From contig NZ_LMHM01000016.1 in assembly GCF_001427785.1 (NCBI RefSeq), forward strand, positions 335,231 to 399,230: DNA of 64,000 nt. The letters are read 5' to 3'. The stretch is from Lysobacter sp. Root690 (GTDB lineage: Bacteria; Pseudomonadota; Gammaproteobacteria; Xanthomonadales; Xanthomonadaceae). This document shows, piece after piece, positions 37,101 to 45,869 of the stretch (within the stretch, counting starts at the first letter, position 1; every line of letters begins with the position of its first letter). The notes below the pieces were generated by a model. It saw only the letters and a program-made list of their open reading frames with translations. It was not told the DNA's origin and made no database searches. Made by a program: the position numbers and the translations under genes.

Positions 37101-40100
37101 TCGTGCTGGTTCATCGCGCCCTTCGGCGTGCCAGTCGAACCGGAGGTGTAGATCACGTAGGCCAGATGATCGGGTTTCAGACCCAATGCCCGCGCATCCG
37201 GATCGGTCTCGATGAGCGACCACGACTCGGGTTCGTCCAAGCGCAGCATTGTTTCCGAGGCAGGCGAGTCCGCGGCCAACAGCGCCGCACCAACCGCATC
37301 GGCCAGCACCAGCCGTGGCCGACAGTCGTCCACCATCGCCTGCACCCGCTGCGCCGGCAGCGACGGATCCAGCGGCACGTAGGCAGCGCCGGACTTGAGG
37401 ATGCCCAGCAAACCGACCGTCATCGCCAGACCGCGCTCGACACACAGCCCGATCCGGTCGTCCGGCCGCACGCCGTGCGCCAGCAAGGTATGCGCCAAGC
37501 GATTGGCCTGAGCATTCAATTCGCCGTAAGTGAGCTGCGAACCTTCGAACTCCACCGCCACCGCATCCGGTGCCGTCCGCGCCTGCGCTTCGAAACCGGC
37601 ATGCAAGGTCGCCATCGGCGGGTAGGCGCGATCGGTGGCGTTAAACGTTTCCAGCAGCAACGAACGCTCGGACGATGGAAGTACGCCGTCCGCGCCCTGA
37701 TCGCTCGCCAACACCTCCAGCGCGGTACGCAGATAGCCGATCAGGCGTCCCGGATCCGCCGCCGCTGCGGAGTTTGAGCACTGGGCGAGGATGGAGAACC
37801 CTTCGTCGGTATCGTCCACCGCAATGGCGATGGGGTAATTGGTGCGTTCGCCGCCGGCGACCAGGCGGATGCCCTGCCTCGCCAGCGCCTCGGCGGCGCG
37901 CGCGTCGGCCGCCTCGCCCCGGCGATAGTTGAGCAAGCTGCTGAACAACGGCGTCGGCGGCGCGACCGCGCTGCAACGCTGAGCCAGCGACAGCGGCGCC
38001 TGTTCGTGCGCGAGCAGCGCGTTGAGTTCGTCCTGCATCGAACGCAAGGCCGCGTCGACGTTCGCGGCGGCGTCCGCGCCGACATCCGAGGCATGCAGTC
38101 GCACCCGCACCGGCAAGGTATTGATGAATACGCCGAGCGCGCGGTCGGACCCGGCCACGCCCTGCAGGCGGCCGGACAGCACCGTGCCGAACACCACGTC
38201 GTCGCGGTCCACGCAGGCCGCGAGCACCCGCGCCCAGGCCAGATGGAACAGCGCCGCGGGCAGTACGCCGATGCGCTGAGCGCGGGCGCGCAGGGCTTCG
38301 GACAATGCACGCGGCAGCCGCTCGGTCGCTTCGCGCAATGCGCTGCCGTCGCCGCGGACATCGGTCGCGCCGAACGGCAAGGTCGGTTCGGCGAGGTCGG
38401 CCAGGCGGGCGCGGAAATACGCTTCGTGCGCCTGCCGCGGCACCGACAGCGTATGCGCGATGAAGCGACGGTACGGCAGCGGCCTCGGCAGCGCGTCGCC
38501 GGACATCAAGGCCAGCACTTCGCGCATCATCATCGCCAGGGTGACGTGATCGCAGACCGCGTGGTGGGCAAGCAATCCGAGCAGGCATTCGCCGCTGTCG
38601 GCCGCGTGCACGCGATGGGCCGCGAGCAGCGGTGCCCGACGCAGATCCAGGCGGGTGCGATCGGGATCGGTCGCCGCCAGCAAGGCTGCGGTGGCGGCCT
38701 GTGCGTCGGCCATGCGGCCGTGGTCGATGCGCGGCAACACCGCCTGCCGGCGCACGACCTGCAGCGGCGTTTCCACGCCCTCCCAGTGCAGCGCCGTGCG
38801 CAGGATGTCGTGGCGATCAATCACCGCCTGCAACGCATCAAGGAACGCGTCGGCCTGGGCGTCGCTGTCGAACGCGATCACGGTGCGCAGCAGATAAGCG
38901 TCGCCGCTGCCGCCGAGCAGGTGGTGGAACAATATCCCTTCCTGCAACGGCGCCAACGGGTACATGTCCTGCACATTGCCCGCGCCGCCGTCGACCACCG
39001 CGACGACCGCGTCGATGCGCGCCTGATCCAACACCACCAGATCGAGCATATGCGGCTCGATCCGCGTCGTGTCGACCGCGATGCCGCTGGCATCGGCCGC
39101 GAACGCGTCCGACGCCTGCGTGCCGTCGAGGGTGCGCAGCCGCGCCGCCATCCGCGCCAGCTCCGGCGTGTCGAACACCGCGCGCACGTCGAGGACGCGG
39201 CCGCCGTGACGCAGCCGCTCGATCAGCGCGATCGCCGACAGCGAGTGCCCGCCCAGTTCGAAGAACGAGTCGTGACGGCCGATTTCGTCGATGCCCAACA
39301 CCGCCGACCAGGCCTCGGCCAATGCGGTTTCGTCCTCGCCCCGCGGCGCCGCGTAGGCGCGGCGCACCACCGTGTCCTGCCCGTCCGGCATCGGCAGGGC
39401 CGCGCGATCGACCTTGCCGTTGGACGTCAACGGCAACGCGTCCAGCACGACGAAGGCCGACGGCATCATGTAGTCCGGCAAGCGCGTGGCGAGACGATCG
39501 CGCGTCGCCGCAGCCGACCACGCCGCCGGATCGACCGGAACGACATAGGCGACCAATCGGCGATCCCCCGGCGCGAACTCGCGCACCTCGACCAATGCCG
39601 CATGCGCGTCGTCCGCATCGAGCAACTGCGCTTCGATCTCGCCCAGCTCGATGCGGAAGCCGCGGATCTTGACCTGGCTGTCCAGGCGTCCGAGGAACTC
39701 CAGCTGTCCGTCGCCGCGATGGCGGGCGCGATCGCCGGTGCGGTACATCCGCGCCTGCGGATCGTGCGCAACGAACGGGTCGGACAAGTAGCGCTCGGCA
39801 GTCAGCGCTTCGCGGCGGAAGTAGCCGGCGCTGAGGCATTCGCCGCCGATATACAGATCGCCGGCCACGCCTTCGGGCACCGGGTTGAGATCGGCGTCGA
39901 GCACGTAATAGCGCGCGTTCTGGATCGGCCGGCCGTAGGGAATGCTCGGCCACGCCGGATCGACGCGCCCGATCGGGAAGTAGTTGGACCACACCACCGC
40001 TTCGGTGGCGCCGCCCAGGCCGATCGGTTGGCAGTTCGGAAACGCGGCGCGGACCGCGTCGGGCAGTTCCAGCGCGATCCAGTCGCCGCTGAAGAACGCC

Positions 40101-43100
40101 AGTCGCAACCACGGCGACTGCACACCGTCCTGCAGGAACGGCACGAGCTGGGCGAACACCGCCGGGGCCGAATCCCAGAAAGCGATTCGTTCCTCGCGCA
40201 GGATCCTGATCAGCGCGCGCGGGTCGGCGACTTCCTCGCGCGTGGCCACGCGCACCCGCCCGCCCGAGCCGAGGATGCCGAACAGGTCGTACACCGACAG
40301 ATCGAAGCACAGCGAGGTGGTGAACAGCAGGGTGTCGTCCGCGCCCACGCCGAAACTGCGCTCGACCCATTCGAAAAGATTGACCGCCGGGCGATGCTGC
40401 ACCATCACGCCCTTCGGCAGGCCGGTCGAGCCGGAGGTGTAAATCACATACGCGAGCTGGTCGGAGACGATGCCGAGCGATGCCGCATCGGGGTCGTGAT
40501 CGGGATAAGCCGCGACCGCGCGCTCATCGTCGAGGCGCAATACCTGCATCGGCGGGTCGCTCGCATCGAGCGCGGCCAGGCCGAGCACGCCGGGATCGTC
40601 GAGCAGATGGCCATCGGCCAGCAGCGCCACCGGCGCGGCGTCTTCGAGCATGTAGGCCAGGCGATCGGGCGGGTATGCGGGATCCAGCGGCACGTAAGCG
40701 CCGCCGGCCTTGAGGATGCCGAGCAGCGCCGCCACCATCGCCACGCCGCGTTCGGCGCAGATCGCGATGCGCTCGCCCGGACGCACACCCATGGCCAACA
40801 GGCGATGGGCGATCCGGTTGGCGCGCGCGTTGAGTTCGCCGTAGCTGCAGGAACCGCCGTCGGCGATCACCGCGATCGCGTCCGAGCGCAGGCGCGCCTG
40901 GCGCTCGAAGCCGGCATGGATCAGATCGTCGCGCCGGTACGGCACGGCGGTCGCGTTGAACTCGTCCACCAACCGCGCTCGCTCGCGCGGCGGCAGCACC
41001 GGCAGCGCATGCGCGGGGGTGGGATCGTCGCATTCGACCGCCGCCAGCAGGCGTTCGATCGCATAGGCGTAACGTTCGGCCATGGCCGCCGCGTCGATTC
41101 CCGGCGCGCACATCGCGACCAGGGTGATCGCCTGACCGGCCAGATCCACCGACAAGGTCAACGGATAGTTGGAACGTTCGCGGCCGGCATGCACGCGCAG
41201 GCCTTGCAGGCCCGCGTTCGCCTGCTGATCGGGCTGCGAGTCGAGTTCGGAACCCGATCCGGCATGGCGCACGTTGAGCAAGGCCGTGAACAACGGCAAC
41301 GGCGCCTCGACGCCGCTGCAGCGCTGGGCCAACGCCAGCGAGGCCTGCTCATGCCGCAGCAGTTCGGCCAGCGCCTGGCGCGTGCGCTCGACCAGTGCGT
41401 TCGCATCGACGCCGTCTAGCGCGATGCGCAGCGGCAGGGTGTTGATGAACACGCCGAGCGCGCGCGCCGCGCCGGCTTCGCGCATGCGTCCCGACAGTAC
41501 CGAGCCGAACACCACATCGCGACGGCCGGTGCACGCGGCCAAGGTCAGCGCCCAGGCCGCGTGCAGGAACGCCGACAGCGGCACGCCGCGCGCGCGCGCC
41601 AGCCGGTGCAGGCGCAGCGCGAGTTCCTCGCGCAACGGCTGACGCGACTCGGTCGCGGCCGCGCCGGCATCGCGCACGTCCAGGATCGCGAACGGCGCGG
41701 TCGGTTCTTCGACGTCGCCGAGCGTGCGGCGGAAATAAGCCTCGTGATCGGCGCTGCCGCTGAGCCGCGCGCGCGCGATGAACTCGCGGAACGGCACCGC
41801 GGCCGGCAACTGCGCGCCCTTCCCCGCCAGGCGCATGGCGATTTCCTCGACCACCGCCGCCAGAGTGATGTGGTCGCTGATGAAGTGATGGTTGACCAGC
41901 GCGAGCAGCCATTCGCCGCCCTCGTCCGCGATCGCGTAGGCGCGCAGCAGCGGGCCGTGGCGCAGATCCAGGCGCAGCCGCGCCGGATCGGTATGCGCTT
42001 CCAGCGCCGCGCGCGGGGTCTGGCCCGGCTGCGCCGCGATCTGTTCCAGTTGCAACGTCGCCCGGCGCAGCACCACTTGTACCGGTTCCGGCACGCCTTC
42101 CCAGCAGGCCACCGTGCGCAGCACGTCGTGGCTGTCGATGGTCGCCTGCAGTTCGCGCAGGAACCCGTTCAGGCGCGCGCGGCTGTCGAACCCGATCACC
42201 GCACGCAACAGATAGGTATCGCCTTGGGTCTGCAGCAGATGGTGAAACAGGATGCCTTCCTGCAGCGGCGCGAGCGGATAGATGTCCTGAATGTTGCTCG
42301 CGCCGCCCGGCACCGCCGCGGCGATCGCATCGATGCTCGCCTGCGGCAAGGCGATCAGCGGCAGCATGTGCGGCTCGATGCGGTCGGCGTCGGCGGGAAT
42401 CAGGTTCGGCGGTACGGCGACGGCCGCTTCCGAGGCATCGTCCAGTGTCATGCGTCGCGCCAGCGCCGACAGTTCCGGCGCGGAGAACACGTCGCCGACC
42501 TGCAATCGCCAGCCTGCGCGCGCCAGCGGTTCGACCAGCCGCAGGATCCGCATCGAATCGCCGCCTAGCTCGAAGAAATTGTCGTGACGGCCGACGCGCG
42601 GGACGTTCAGCACCTGCGACCAGATTCGCGCCAGCGCTTGTTCGGCCTCGCCTTCAGGCGCGGCGTAGTCGCGTTGTGCGTAGGTAGCCGAGTCCGGTGT
42701 CGGCAGGCGGCTGCGGTCGAGCTTGCCGTTCGCGCTCAGCGGCCATTGGGTCACGGCCACATACAGCGCCGGCACCATGTATTCGGGCAATCGTTCGCCT
42801 AGCGCCTGCCTTAGCGCGGCTACCTGCAGCGGCTCACCTTCGATATACGCGACAAGCCGTGGCTCGCCGCCGCCGTCGTCGGTATGCGCGCTTACCACCG
42901 CCTCGCGAACACCCTCGCATTGGCGCAGCGCGCTTTCGATCTCGCCCAGCTCGATGCGGAAGCCGCGCAGCTTCACTTGGAAGTCGTTGCGACCGAGGTA
43001 CTCCAGCGCGCCGTCTTCGCGCCAGCGGCCCAGGTCGCCGGTGCGGTACAGGCGGTCGCCCGTAACGAACGGGTTTTCAATGAATCGGTGCGACGTCAGT

Positions 43101-45805
43101 TCGGGCTGGTTCCAATACCCGCGGCCCACCTGCACGCCGCCGATATACAGCTCGCCGACCGCGCCCAACGGTACGGGACGCAAACCGCTGTCCAGCACGT
43201 ACATCCGCACGTTCGGCGCCGGGCGCCCGATCGGAACCGCGCCGCTTTCGCCGGCCGCGCAGGTCCACCACGTCACGTCTACTGCCGCTTCGGTCGGGCC
43301 GTACAGGTTGTACAAGGCGACCTGCGGATACGCCGACAGGAATCGGTCGCGCAGTTCGCCGCTCAGCGCTTCGCCGCTGCACAGCACTGCACGGACGCCC
43401 GACAGCGAGCCTTCGCGTCCATGCCGCAGGTACGCATCCAGCATCGACGGCACGAAGTGCAGCACGGTCGTGCCGCTGCGTTCGATCAGCTCGCTCAGAT
43501 ACGCGGGGTCCTGATGGCCGCCCGGACGCGCCAGCACCAAACGCGCACCGACCGACCAGGTAAGGAAGAATTCCCACACCGAGACATCGAAACCGAACGG
43601 CGTCTTCTGCAGTACGCGGTCGTCCGGGCCGACACCGAACACTTCGCGCGCCCATTGCAGACGGTTGCATACCCCGTCGTGCTGGTTCATCGCGCCCTTC
43701 GGCGTGCCGGTCGAGCCGGAGGTGTAGATCACGTAGGCCAGATGATCAGGTTTGAGACCGAGCGCCTGCGCATCCGGATCGGTCTCAATGCCCGACCACG
43801 ACCGAGGTTCGTCCACCCGCAGCACCGCTTCCGATGCCAACAACTCGGCGGACAACAGAGCTGCGCCGGCCGCATCGGTCAGCACCAGCTTTGGCCGACA
43901 GTCGGCCACCATCGCCTGCACCCGCTGCGCCGGCAGCGACGGATCCAGCGGCACGTAAGCCGCGCCGGACTTCAGAATCCCCAGCAAACCGACCGTCATC
44001 GCCAGACCACGCTCGACGCACAGCCCGATCCGGTCGTCCGGCCGCACGCCCCGCGCCAGCAAGGTATGCGCCAGACGATTGGCCTGTGCATTCAATTCGG
44101 CGTAAGTCAGCTGCGAACCTTCGAACTCCACCGCCACCGCATCCGGCGTCGTTCGCGCCTGCGCTTCGAAACCGGCATGCAAGGTCGCCATCGGCGGGTA
44201 GGCGCGATCGGTCGCGTTGAAGCCTTCCAGCAACAACGAACGTTCGGACGACGGAAGCAGCGCAAGCGCATCGACCGGCGCGGCGGGATCGCGCGCCATC
44301 TCAAGCAACAACCGCTGCAGGTAATCGGCCCAGCGCTCGACGCTCGCGTGGCGGTACAGATCGGCATCGTAGGTGAGGCTGCCGACGAGGCCATCGGCGG
44401 CTTCGCTAAGATTCAGTACGAGGTCGTGGCTGGCGGTCTGCTGCTCCAGCGGGAAGTCCTCGATGCGCAGGCGACCCAGCCGCAGCGTCGCCGACGGCGT
44501 GTTGTTCAACGACACCAGGGTCTGGAACAGCGGACCGTGGCCGAGTGCGCGCTGCGGACGCAACGCGTCGACGATGCGATCGAACGGCACCTCCTGGCGT
44601 TCGAAGCAGCTCAGCAGTTCGTCATGCACGGCGCGCACCAGGCGCTCGGCGCCGATGCCCTCGTCCAGCCGTACCCGCACTGGCAAGGTGTCGACGAAGA
44701 AACCGATCAAGCCTTCCAGTTCGGTGCGCGGACGATGCGCGACCGGCATGCCGACGACCAGGTCGCGCTGGCCGCTCATGCGCGCCAGCAACACGTTCCA
44801 GGCGGCGAGGATGACCGCGAACGGGGTCGCGCCGCAGCGCGCGGCGAGCGCGCGCACCGCGGCGCTCACGGTTTGCGGCCAGCCGATGACGACGCGCGCG
44901 CCGCGATGGCGCGCGACGCCGGAACGCGCGAAGTCGCCGGGCAGCGTCGACAGCAGCGGCGCGCCGTCCAGCACCTGCCTCCAGGCCGACAAGGCGGCGT
45001 CGAAGCCGTCGCCGTGCAGACGCTCGCGCTGCCACGCGGCGAAATCCACGTATTGCAGCGGCAACGGCGGCAGTGGATCGGGCAAGGCGTCCAGGCGCGC
45101 GGCGTACAGCGCCGCGAGCTCGCGCACCAGGATGCCGATCGACCAGCCGTCGGAGACGATGTGGTGCTGAGTCATCACCAGCACGTGGTCGTCGTCGCCG
45201 AGGCGGATCAGGCGCGCGCGCATCGGCGCTTCGCGCTGCAGATCGAACGGCATTCCGGTTTCTTCGCCGCACAGCTCGCGCAGCCGCGATTCGCGTTCGC
45301 CGTCGTCGCCAACGCCGGACAGATCGGACTGCGCGAGGGCGAAATCGGCCGCGTCGACGATCGTCAGCTCCGGCTCGCCGTCGCGGTCGAGAATGCGGCT
45401 GCGCAGGATCTCATGCCGCGCGGTCAGATCGCTCAGCGTGCCCTGCAGCGCGTCGCCGCGCAACGGACCGAGCAGGCGCAACGCGGCGCCGATCCGGTAG
45501 GCATCGCCGCCGGCGCCGCCGAGGCGGTGCAGAAACCACAACCGGCGCTGGCCCCACGACAGCGGCAGTGGGCCGTCGCGATCGATCCGAACGATGGCGG
45601 TGGCGTCGGCGTTCGCTTGCGCACCGGTCGCGCGCAGACGCTTGAGCGCGACCGCGCGGCGCAACGCGTCCAGCCGGTTGCGCGCCGCTTGCTCGTCGCT
45701 CGCACGCTGGTCCGTTCCGCCCTCGCCCGCATGGTCGCCGCTGACGCGATCGTCGCCGTCCTGCCGCTGTCCGTTGTCGCCTGCATCGTCTCGATTTTGC
45801 GTCAT
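31130..45805 (-). CDS. Four-module NRPS with a terminal, partnerless dual E/C domain
   Basis: 4891 residues. Domains: C (45580-44290), A (44200-42700), T (42560), dual C (42300-41000), A (40930-39370), T (39245), dual C (38960-37680), A (37620-36130), T (35980), atypical C (35790-34500), A (34420-32900), T (32770), dual C (32500-31200). Codes read by eye are DVWHLSLVDK (Ser), DLYDFSLVWK (Cys-like, 7 of 10), Ser again and DTEDVGTVYK (probably Lys/Arg). The three dual domains carry HHLLQTQGD, HHLLGGSGD and HHLIQREGD, the HH[IL]xxxxGD mark of epimerising C domains, so Ser5, Cys6 and perhaps residue 8 become D. The fourth C follows a Ser module and is of the unusual YHDVFSY type. ATG 45805 has CCAGG upstream; ATG 45856 is an alternative. 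The gene follows the preceding NRPS by 64 bp and overlaps the thioesterase gene. Confidence 0.92.
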   Translation of the reverse strand: MTQNRDDAGDNGQRQDGDDRVSGDHAGEGGTDQRASDEQAARNRLDALRRAVALKRLRATGAQANADATAIVRIDRDGPLPLSWGQRRLWFLHRLGGAGGDAYRIGAALRLLGPLRGDALQGTLSDLTARHEILRSRILDRDGEPELTIVDAADFALAQSDLSGVGDDGERESRLRELCGEETGMPFDLQREAPMRARLIRLGDDDHVLVMTQHHIVSDGWSIGILVRELAALYAARLDALPDPLPPLPLQYVDFAAWQRERLHGDGFDAALSAWRQVLDGAPLLSTLPGDFARSGVARHRGARVVIGWPQTVSAAVRALAARCGATPFAVILAAWNVLLARMSGQRDLVVGMPVAHRPRTELEGLIGFFVDTLPVRVRLDEGIGAERLVRAVHDELLSCFERQEVPFDRIVDALRPQRALGHGPLFQTLVSLNNTPSATLRLGRLRIEDFPLEQQTASHDLVLNLSEAADGLVGSLTYDADLYRHASVERWADYLQRLLLEMARDPAAPVDALALLPSSERSLLLEGFNATDRAYPPMATLHAGFEAQARTTPDAVAVEFEGSQLTYAELNAQANRLAHTLLARGVRPDDRIGLCVERGLAMTVGLLGILKSGAAYVPLDPSLPAQRVQAMVADCRPKLVLTDAAGAALLSAELLASEAVLRVDEPRSWSGIETDPDAQALGLKPDHLAYVIYTSGSTGTPKGAMNQHDGVCNRLQWAREVFGVGPDDRVLQKTPFGFDVSVWEFFLTWSVGARLVLARPGGHQDPAYLSELIERSGTTVLHFVPSMLDAYLRHGREGSLSGVRAVLCSGEALSGELRDRFLSAYPQVALYNLYGPTEAAVDVTWWTCAAGESGAVPIGRPAPNVRMYVLDSGLRPVPLGAVGELYIGGVQVGRGYWNQPELTSHRFIENPFVTGDRLYRTGDLGRWREDGALEYLGRNDFQVKLRGFRIELGEIESALRQCEGVREAVVSAHTDDGGGEPRLVAYIEGEPLQVAALRQALGERLPEYMVPALYVAVTQWPLSANGKLDRSRLPTPDSATYAQRDYAAPEGEAEQALARIWSQVLNVPRVGRHDNFFELGGDSMRILRLVEPLARAGWRLQVGDVFSAPELSALARRMTLDDASEAAVAVPPNLIPADADRIEPHMLPLIALPQASIDAIAAAVPGGASNIQDIYPLAPLQEGILFHHLLQTQGDTYLLRAVIGFDSRARLNGFLRELQATIDSHDVLRTVACWEGVPEPVQVVLRRATLQLEQIAAQPGQTPRAALEAHTDPARLRLDLRHGPLLRAYAIADEGGEWLLALVNHHFISDHITLAAVVEEIAMRLAGKGAQLPAAVPFREFIARARLSGSADHEAYFRRTLGDVEEPTAPFAILDVRDAGAAATESRQPLREELALRLHRLARARGVPLSAFLHAAWALTLAACTGRRDVVFGSVLSGRMREAGAARALGVFINTLPLRIALDGVDANALVERTRQALAELLRHEQASLALAQRCSGVEAPLPLFTALLNVRHAGSGSELDSQPDQQANAGLQGLRVHAGRERSNYPLTLSVDLAGQAITLVAMCAPGIDAAAMAERYAYAIERLLAAVECDDPTPAHALPVLPPRERARLVDEFNATAVPYRRDDLIHAGFERQARLRSDAIAVIADGGSCSYGELNARANRIAHRLLAMGVRPGERIAICAERGVAMVAALLGILKAGGAYVPLDPAYPPDRLAYMLEDAAPVALLADGHLLDDPGVLGLAALDASDPPMQVLRLDDERAVAAYPDHDPDAASLGIVSDQLAYVIYTSGSTGLPKGVMVQHRPAVNLFEWVERSFGVGADDTLLFTTSLCFDLSVYDLFGILGSGGRVRVATREEVADPRALIRILREERIAFWDSAPAVFAQLVPFLQDGVQSPWLRLAFFSGDWIALELPDAVRAAFPNCQPIGLGGATEAVVWSNYFPIGRVDPAWPSIPYGRPIQNARYYVLDADLNPVPEGVAGDLYIGGECLSAGYFRREALTAERYLSDPFVAHDPQARMYRTGDRARHRGDGQLEFLGRLDSQVKIRGFRIELGEIEAQLLDADDAHAALVEVREFAPGDRRLVAYVVPVDPAAWSAAATRDRLATRLPDYMMPSAFVVLDALPLTSNGKVDRAALPMPDGQDTVVRRAYAAPRGEDETALAEAWSAVLGIDEIGRHDSFFELGGHSLSAIALIERLRHGGRVLDVRAVFDTPELARMAARLRTLDGTQASDAFAADASGIAVDTTRIEPHMLDLVVLDQARIDAVVAVVDGGAGNVQDMYPLAPLQEGILFHHLLGGSGDAYLLRTVIAFDSDAQADAFLDALQAVIDRHDILRTALHWEGVETPLQVVRRQAVLPRIDHGRMADAQAATAALLAATDPDRTRLDLRRAPLLAAHRVHAADSGECLLGLLAHHAVCDHVTLAMMMREVLALMSGDALPRPLPYRRFIAHTLSVPRQAHEAYFRARLADLAEPTLPFGATDVRGDGSALREATERLPRALSEALRARAQRIGVLPAALFHLAWARVLAACVDRDDVVFGTVLSGRLQGVAGSDRALGVFINTLPVRVRLHASDVGADAAANVDAALRSMQDELNALLAHEQAPLSLAQRCSAVAPPTPLFSSLLNYRRGEAADARAAEALARQGIRLVAGGERTNYPIAIAVDDTDEGFSILAQCSNSAAAADPGRLIGYLRTALEVLASDQGADGVLPSSERSLLLETFNATDRAYPPMATLHAGFEAQARTAPDAVAVEFEGSQLTYGELNAQANRLAHTLLAHGVRPDDRIGLCVERGLAMTVGLLGILKSGAAYVPLDPSLPAQRVQAMVDDCRPRLVLADAVGAALLAADSPASETMLRLDEPESWSLIETDPDARALGLKPDHLAYVIYTSGSTGTPKGAMNQHDGVCNRLQWAREVFGVGPNDRVLQKTPFGFDVSVWEFFLTWSVGARLVLARPGGHQDPAYLSELIERSGTTVLHFVPSMLDAYLRHGREGSLSNVRAVLCSGEALSGELRDRFLSAYPQVALHNLYGPTEAAVDVTWWTCEAGDSGAVPIGRPAPNVRMYVLDSGLRPVPLGAVGELYIGGVQVGRGYWNQPELTSQRFIDSPFVAGDRLYRTGDLGRWREDGALEYLGRNDFQVKLRGFRIELGEIETALRQCEGVREAVLCAHADGSGEPRLVAYVEGEPLQVAALRQMLSERLPEYMVPALYVAVAEWPLSANGKLDRSRLPAPDSVAYAQRDYAEPEGEAEQALARIWSQVLNVSRVGRHDNFFELGGDSIRSIAVVAKAREQAMEFSIADLFRTPTIAELSPGVRSVEASTERLRPRALTAADTARLPDGIEAAYAATLLQQGMIFHAQLARAEGAYHDVFSYELELPGWSETSMREALDAAMRRHPALRTGFVHGGYSEPLQLVHARAPVPLEVVDLRPQDANARAATVAAFVARERGRDFDLERPPLWRVFVHRLDERRIQYTMSFHHAILDGWSVALMQTEVFAGYLRALTGGDTGQPEPRRLQVSPADAVALEQAALDDPRQAAFWRSALEGFQRGVLPAHDAGAHASGSYHAEALEISADHERGLRDLANTLGVPVRTLLLSVHLRVLASLCGGQDVTTGLVSNVRPESADGDRALGLFLNTLPLRARMAPGRWRDLVLQVREAELGAIEHRYYPYFRLHREQGGEALFETIFNYVNFHAYDALENAGLRLLGSRVHEWTGYPLDVSFSHTGGRLLLQVIVDPARLSPTQAARIAGYLREAIGALVSRPDADHAAHRLYAPDEAERLRGWEQGPTLPDDDAPATVHAGVEARVRACPDSDAIVDGERRLSYAELDAGAERVARRLRALGAGPGRYVALVMGRGADQIVAMLGVLKAGAAYVPIDPVYPDARIADMLADCGPAVAIAQAAIMERWGRVAGGEDIPLLLIEDACAPIEAMDTLSDMDAAASASDAAYVIYTSGSTGRPKGVVVEHRNVVHLIRNHLIRCGLSAEDRVMHYASCSFDTSVEEIFPALWAGATIVVRPAALVVPDADFERFLRDQRISVADLPTAFWHRWVQASTRGDLDRPAIGSDLRLVVVGGEKAEPAALAQWRDLPATAATRWLNTYGPTEATVYATAHALDCAAAAQAWDGGIGRPIAGVRVRVVDAYGQTAPVGAAGELWIGGDGVARGYLDRPALTDEKFLRDADGSRWYRSGDIARWRHDGHLEFLGRDDGQTKLRGYRIELGEIEAALLACSAVRDAAVTVRRDGDGEPRIVAYVVLASDQAMDTRGLRDALAARLPEYMLPAAFVALESIPLLASGKLDKAALPAPTGAAGLVAYAAPAAGVESAIAAIWSEMLGVERVGRDDHFFELGGHSLMIVGMIERLREQGIVLDVQTVFAVPRLAELAARAIEASTADSDVASAPSNPLQAGAQRIVPALLPLVDMDQADIDALVAAVPGGADNIQDVYPLGTLQTGILFHHLIQREGDPYLLRYVVRIDGRARLDSLLAHLQHVIDRHDALRTGVHWESLLQPVQVVQRRAQLPAIELQLDAAEDGTEQMFRLTDPRVARKDLRIAPLLEARYARDPGNAADGWLLAILVHHMVSDHVSQNLILGEVDLLLRDRADLLQPPAPYRDFIAAQRSTSAAEQRRYFEERFADFVEPTIVFGVPEVRGSGHSVVAVHEPVSPALAAGVRANAQRLGVAPAVLFHIAWARCLSVLTGSGDVAFGTVLSGRLQGIRGSGRAMGVFINTLPVRFQLDGLSLRAAVELAFGELSAILRHEQAPLALAQRCSPTGSRSPLFNTLFNYRHSPIGDAQQLARARETWQGIELVLGEERTNYPVAVSVDDQGAGHGFVVSVQCVAGIDPAAVCMMMQTAMANLVAALASDPERALSSIAIDAGLDGDASTTVANNEVSA
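35985..37670. repeat. Duplicated Ser A-T segment, copy 2 (pairs with about 42565-44255)
   Basis: Almost identical DNA encodes the A domains of modules 1 and 3 of the 4891-residue NRPS, including the linker to the T domain. Similarity drops at the flanking C domains. Boundaries are estimated by eye. Confidence 0.75.
42565..44255. repeat. Duplicated Ser A-T segment, copy 1 (pairs with about 35985-37670)
   Basis: Partner of the module-3 segment. Both copies encode the serine code DVWHLSLVDK with near-identical surrounding sequence. Confidence 0.75.
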
Positions 45806-45869
45806 TACCTGGATTCCATTTCGTCGTCGATCCCGCACGTTCGTCGTTTCGCCCATCGGGCCACGGCGC

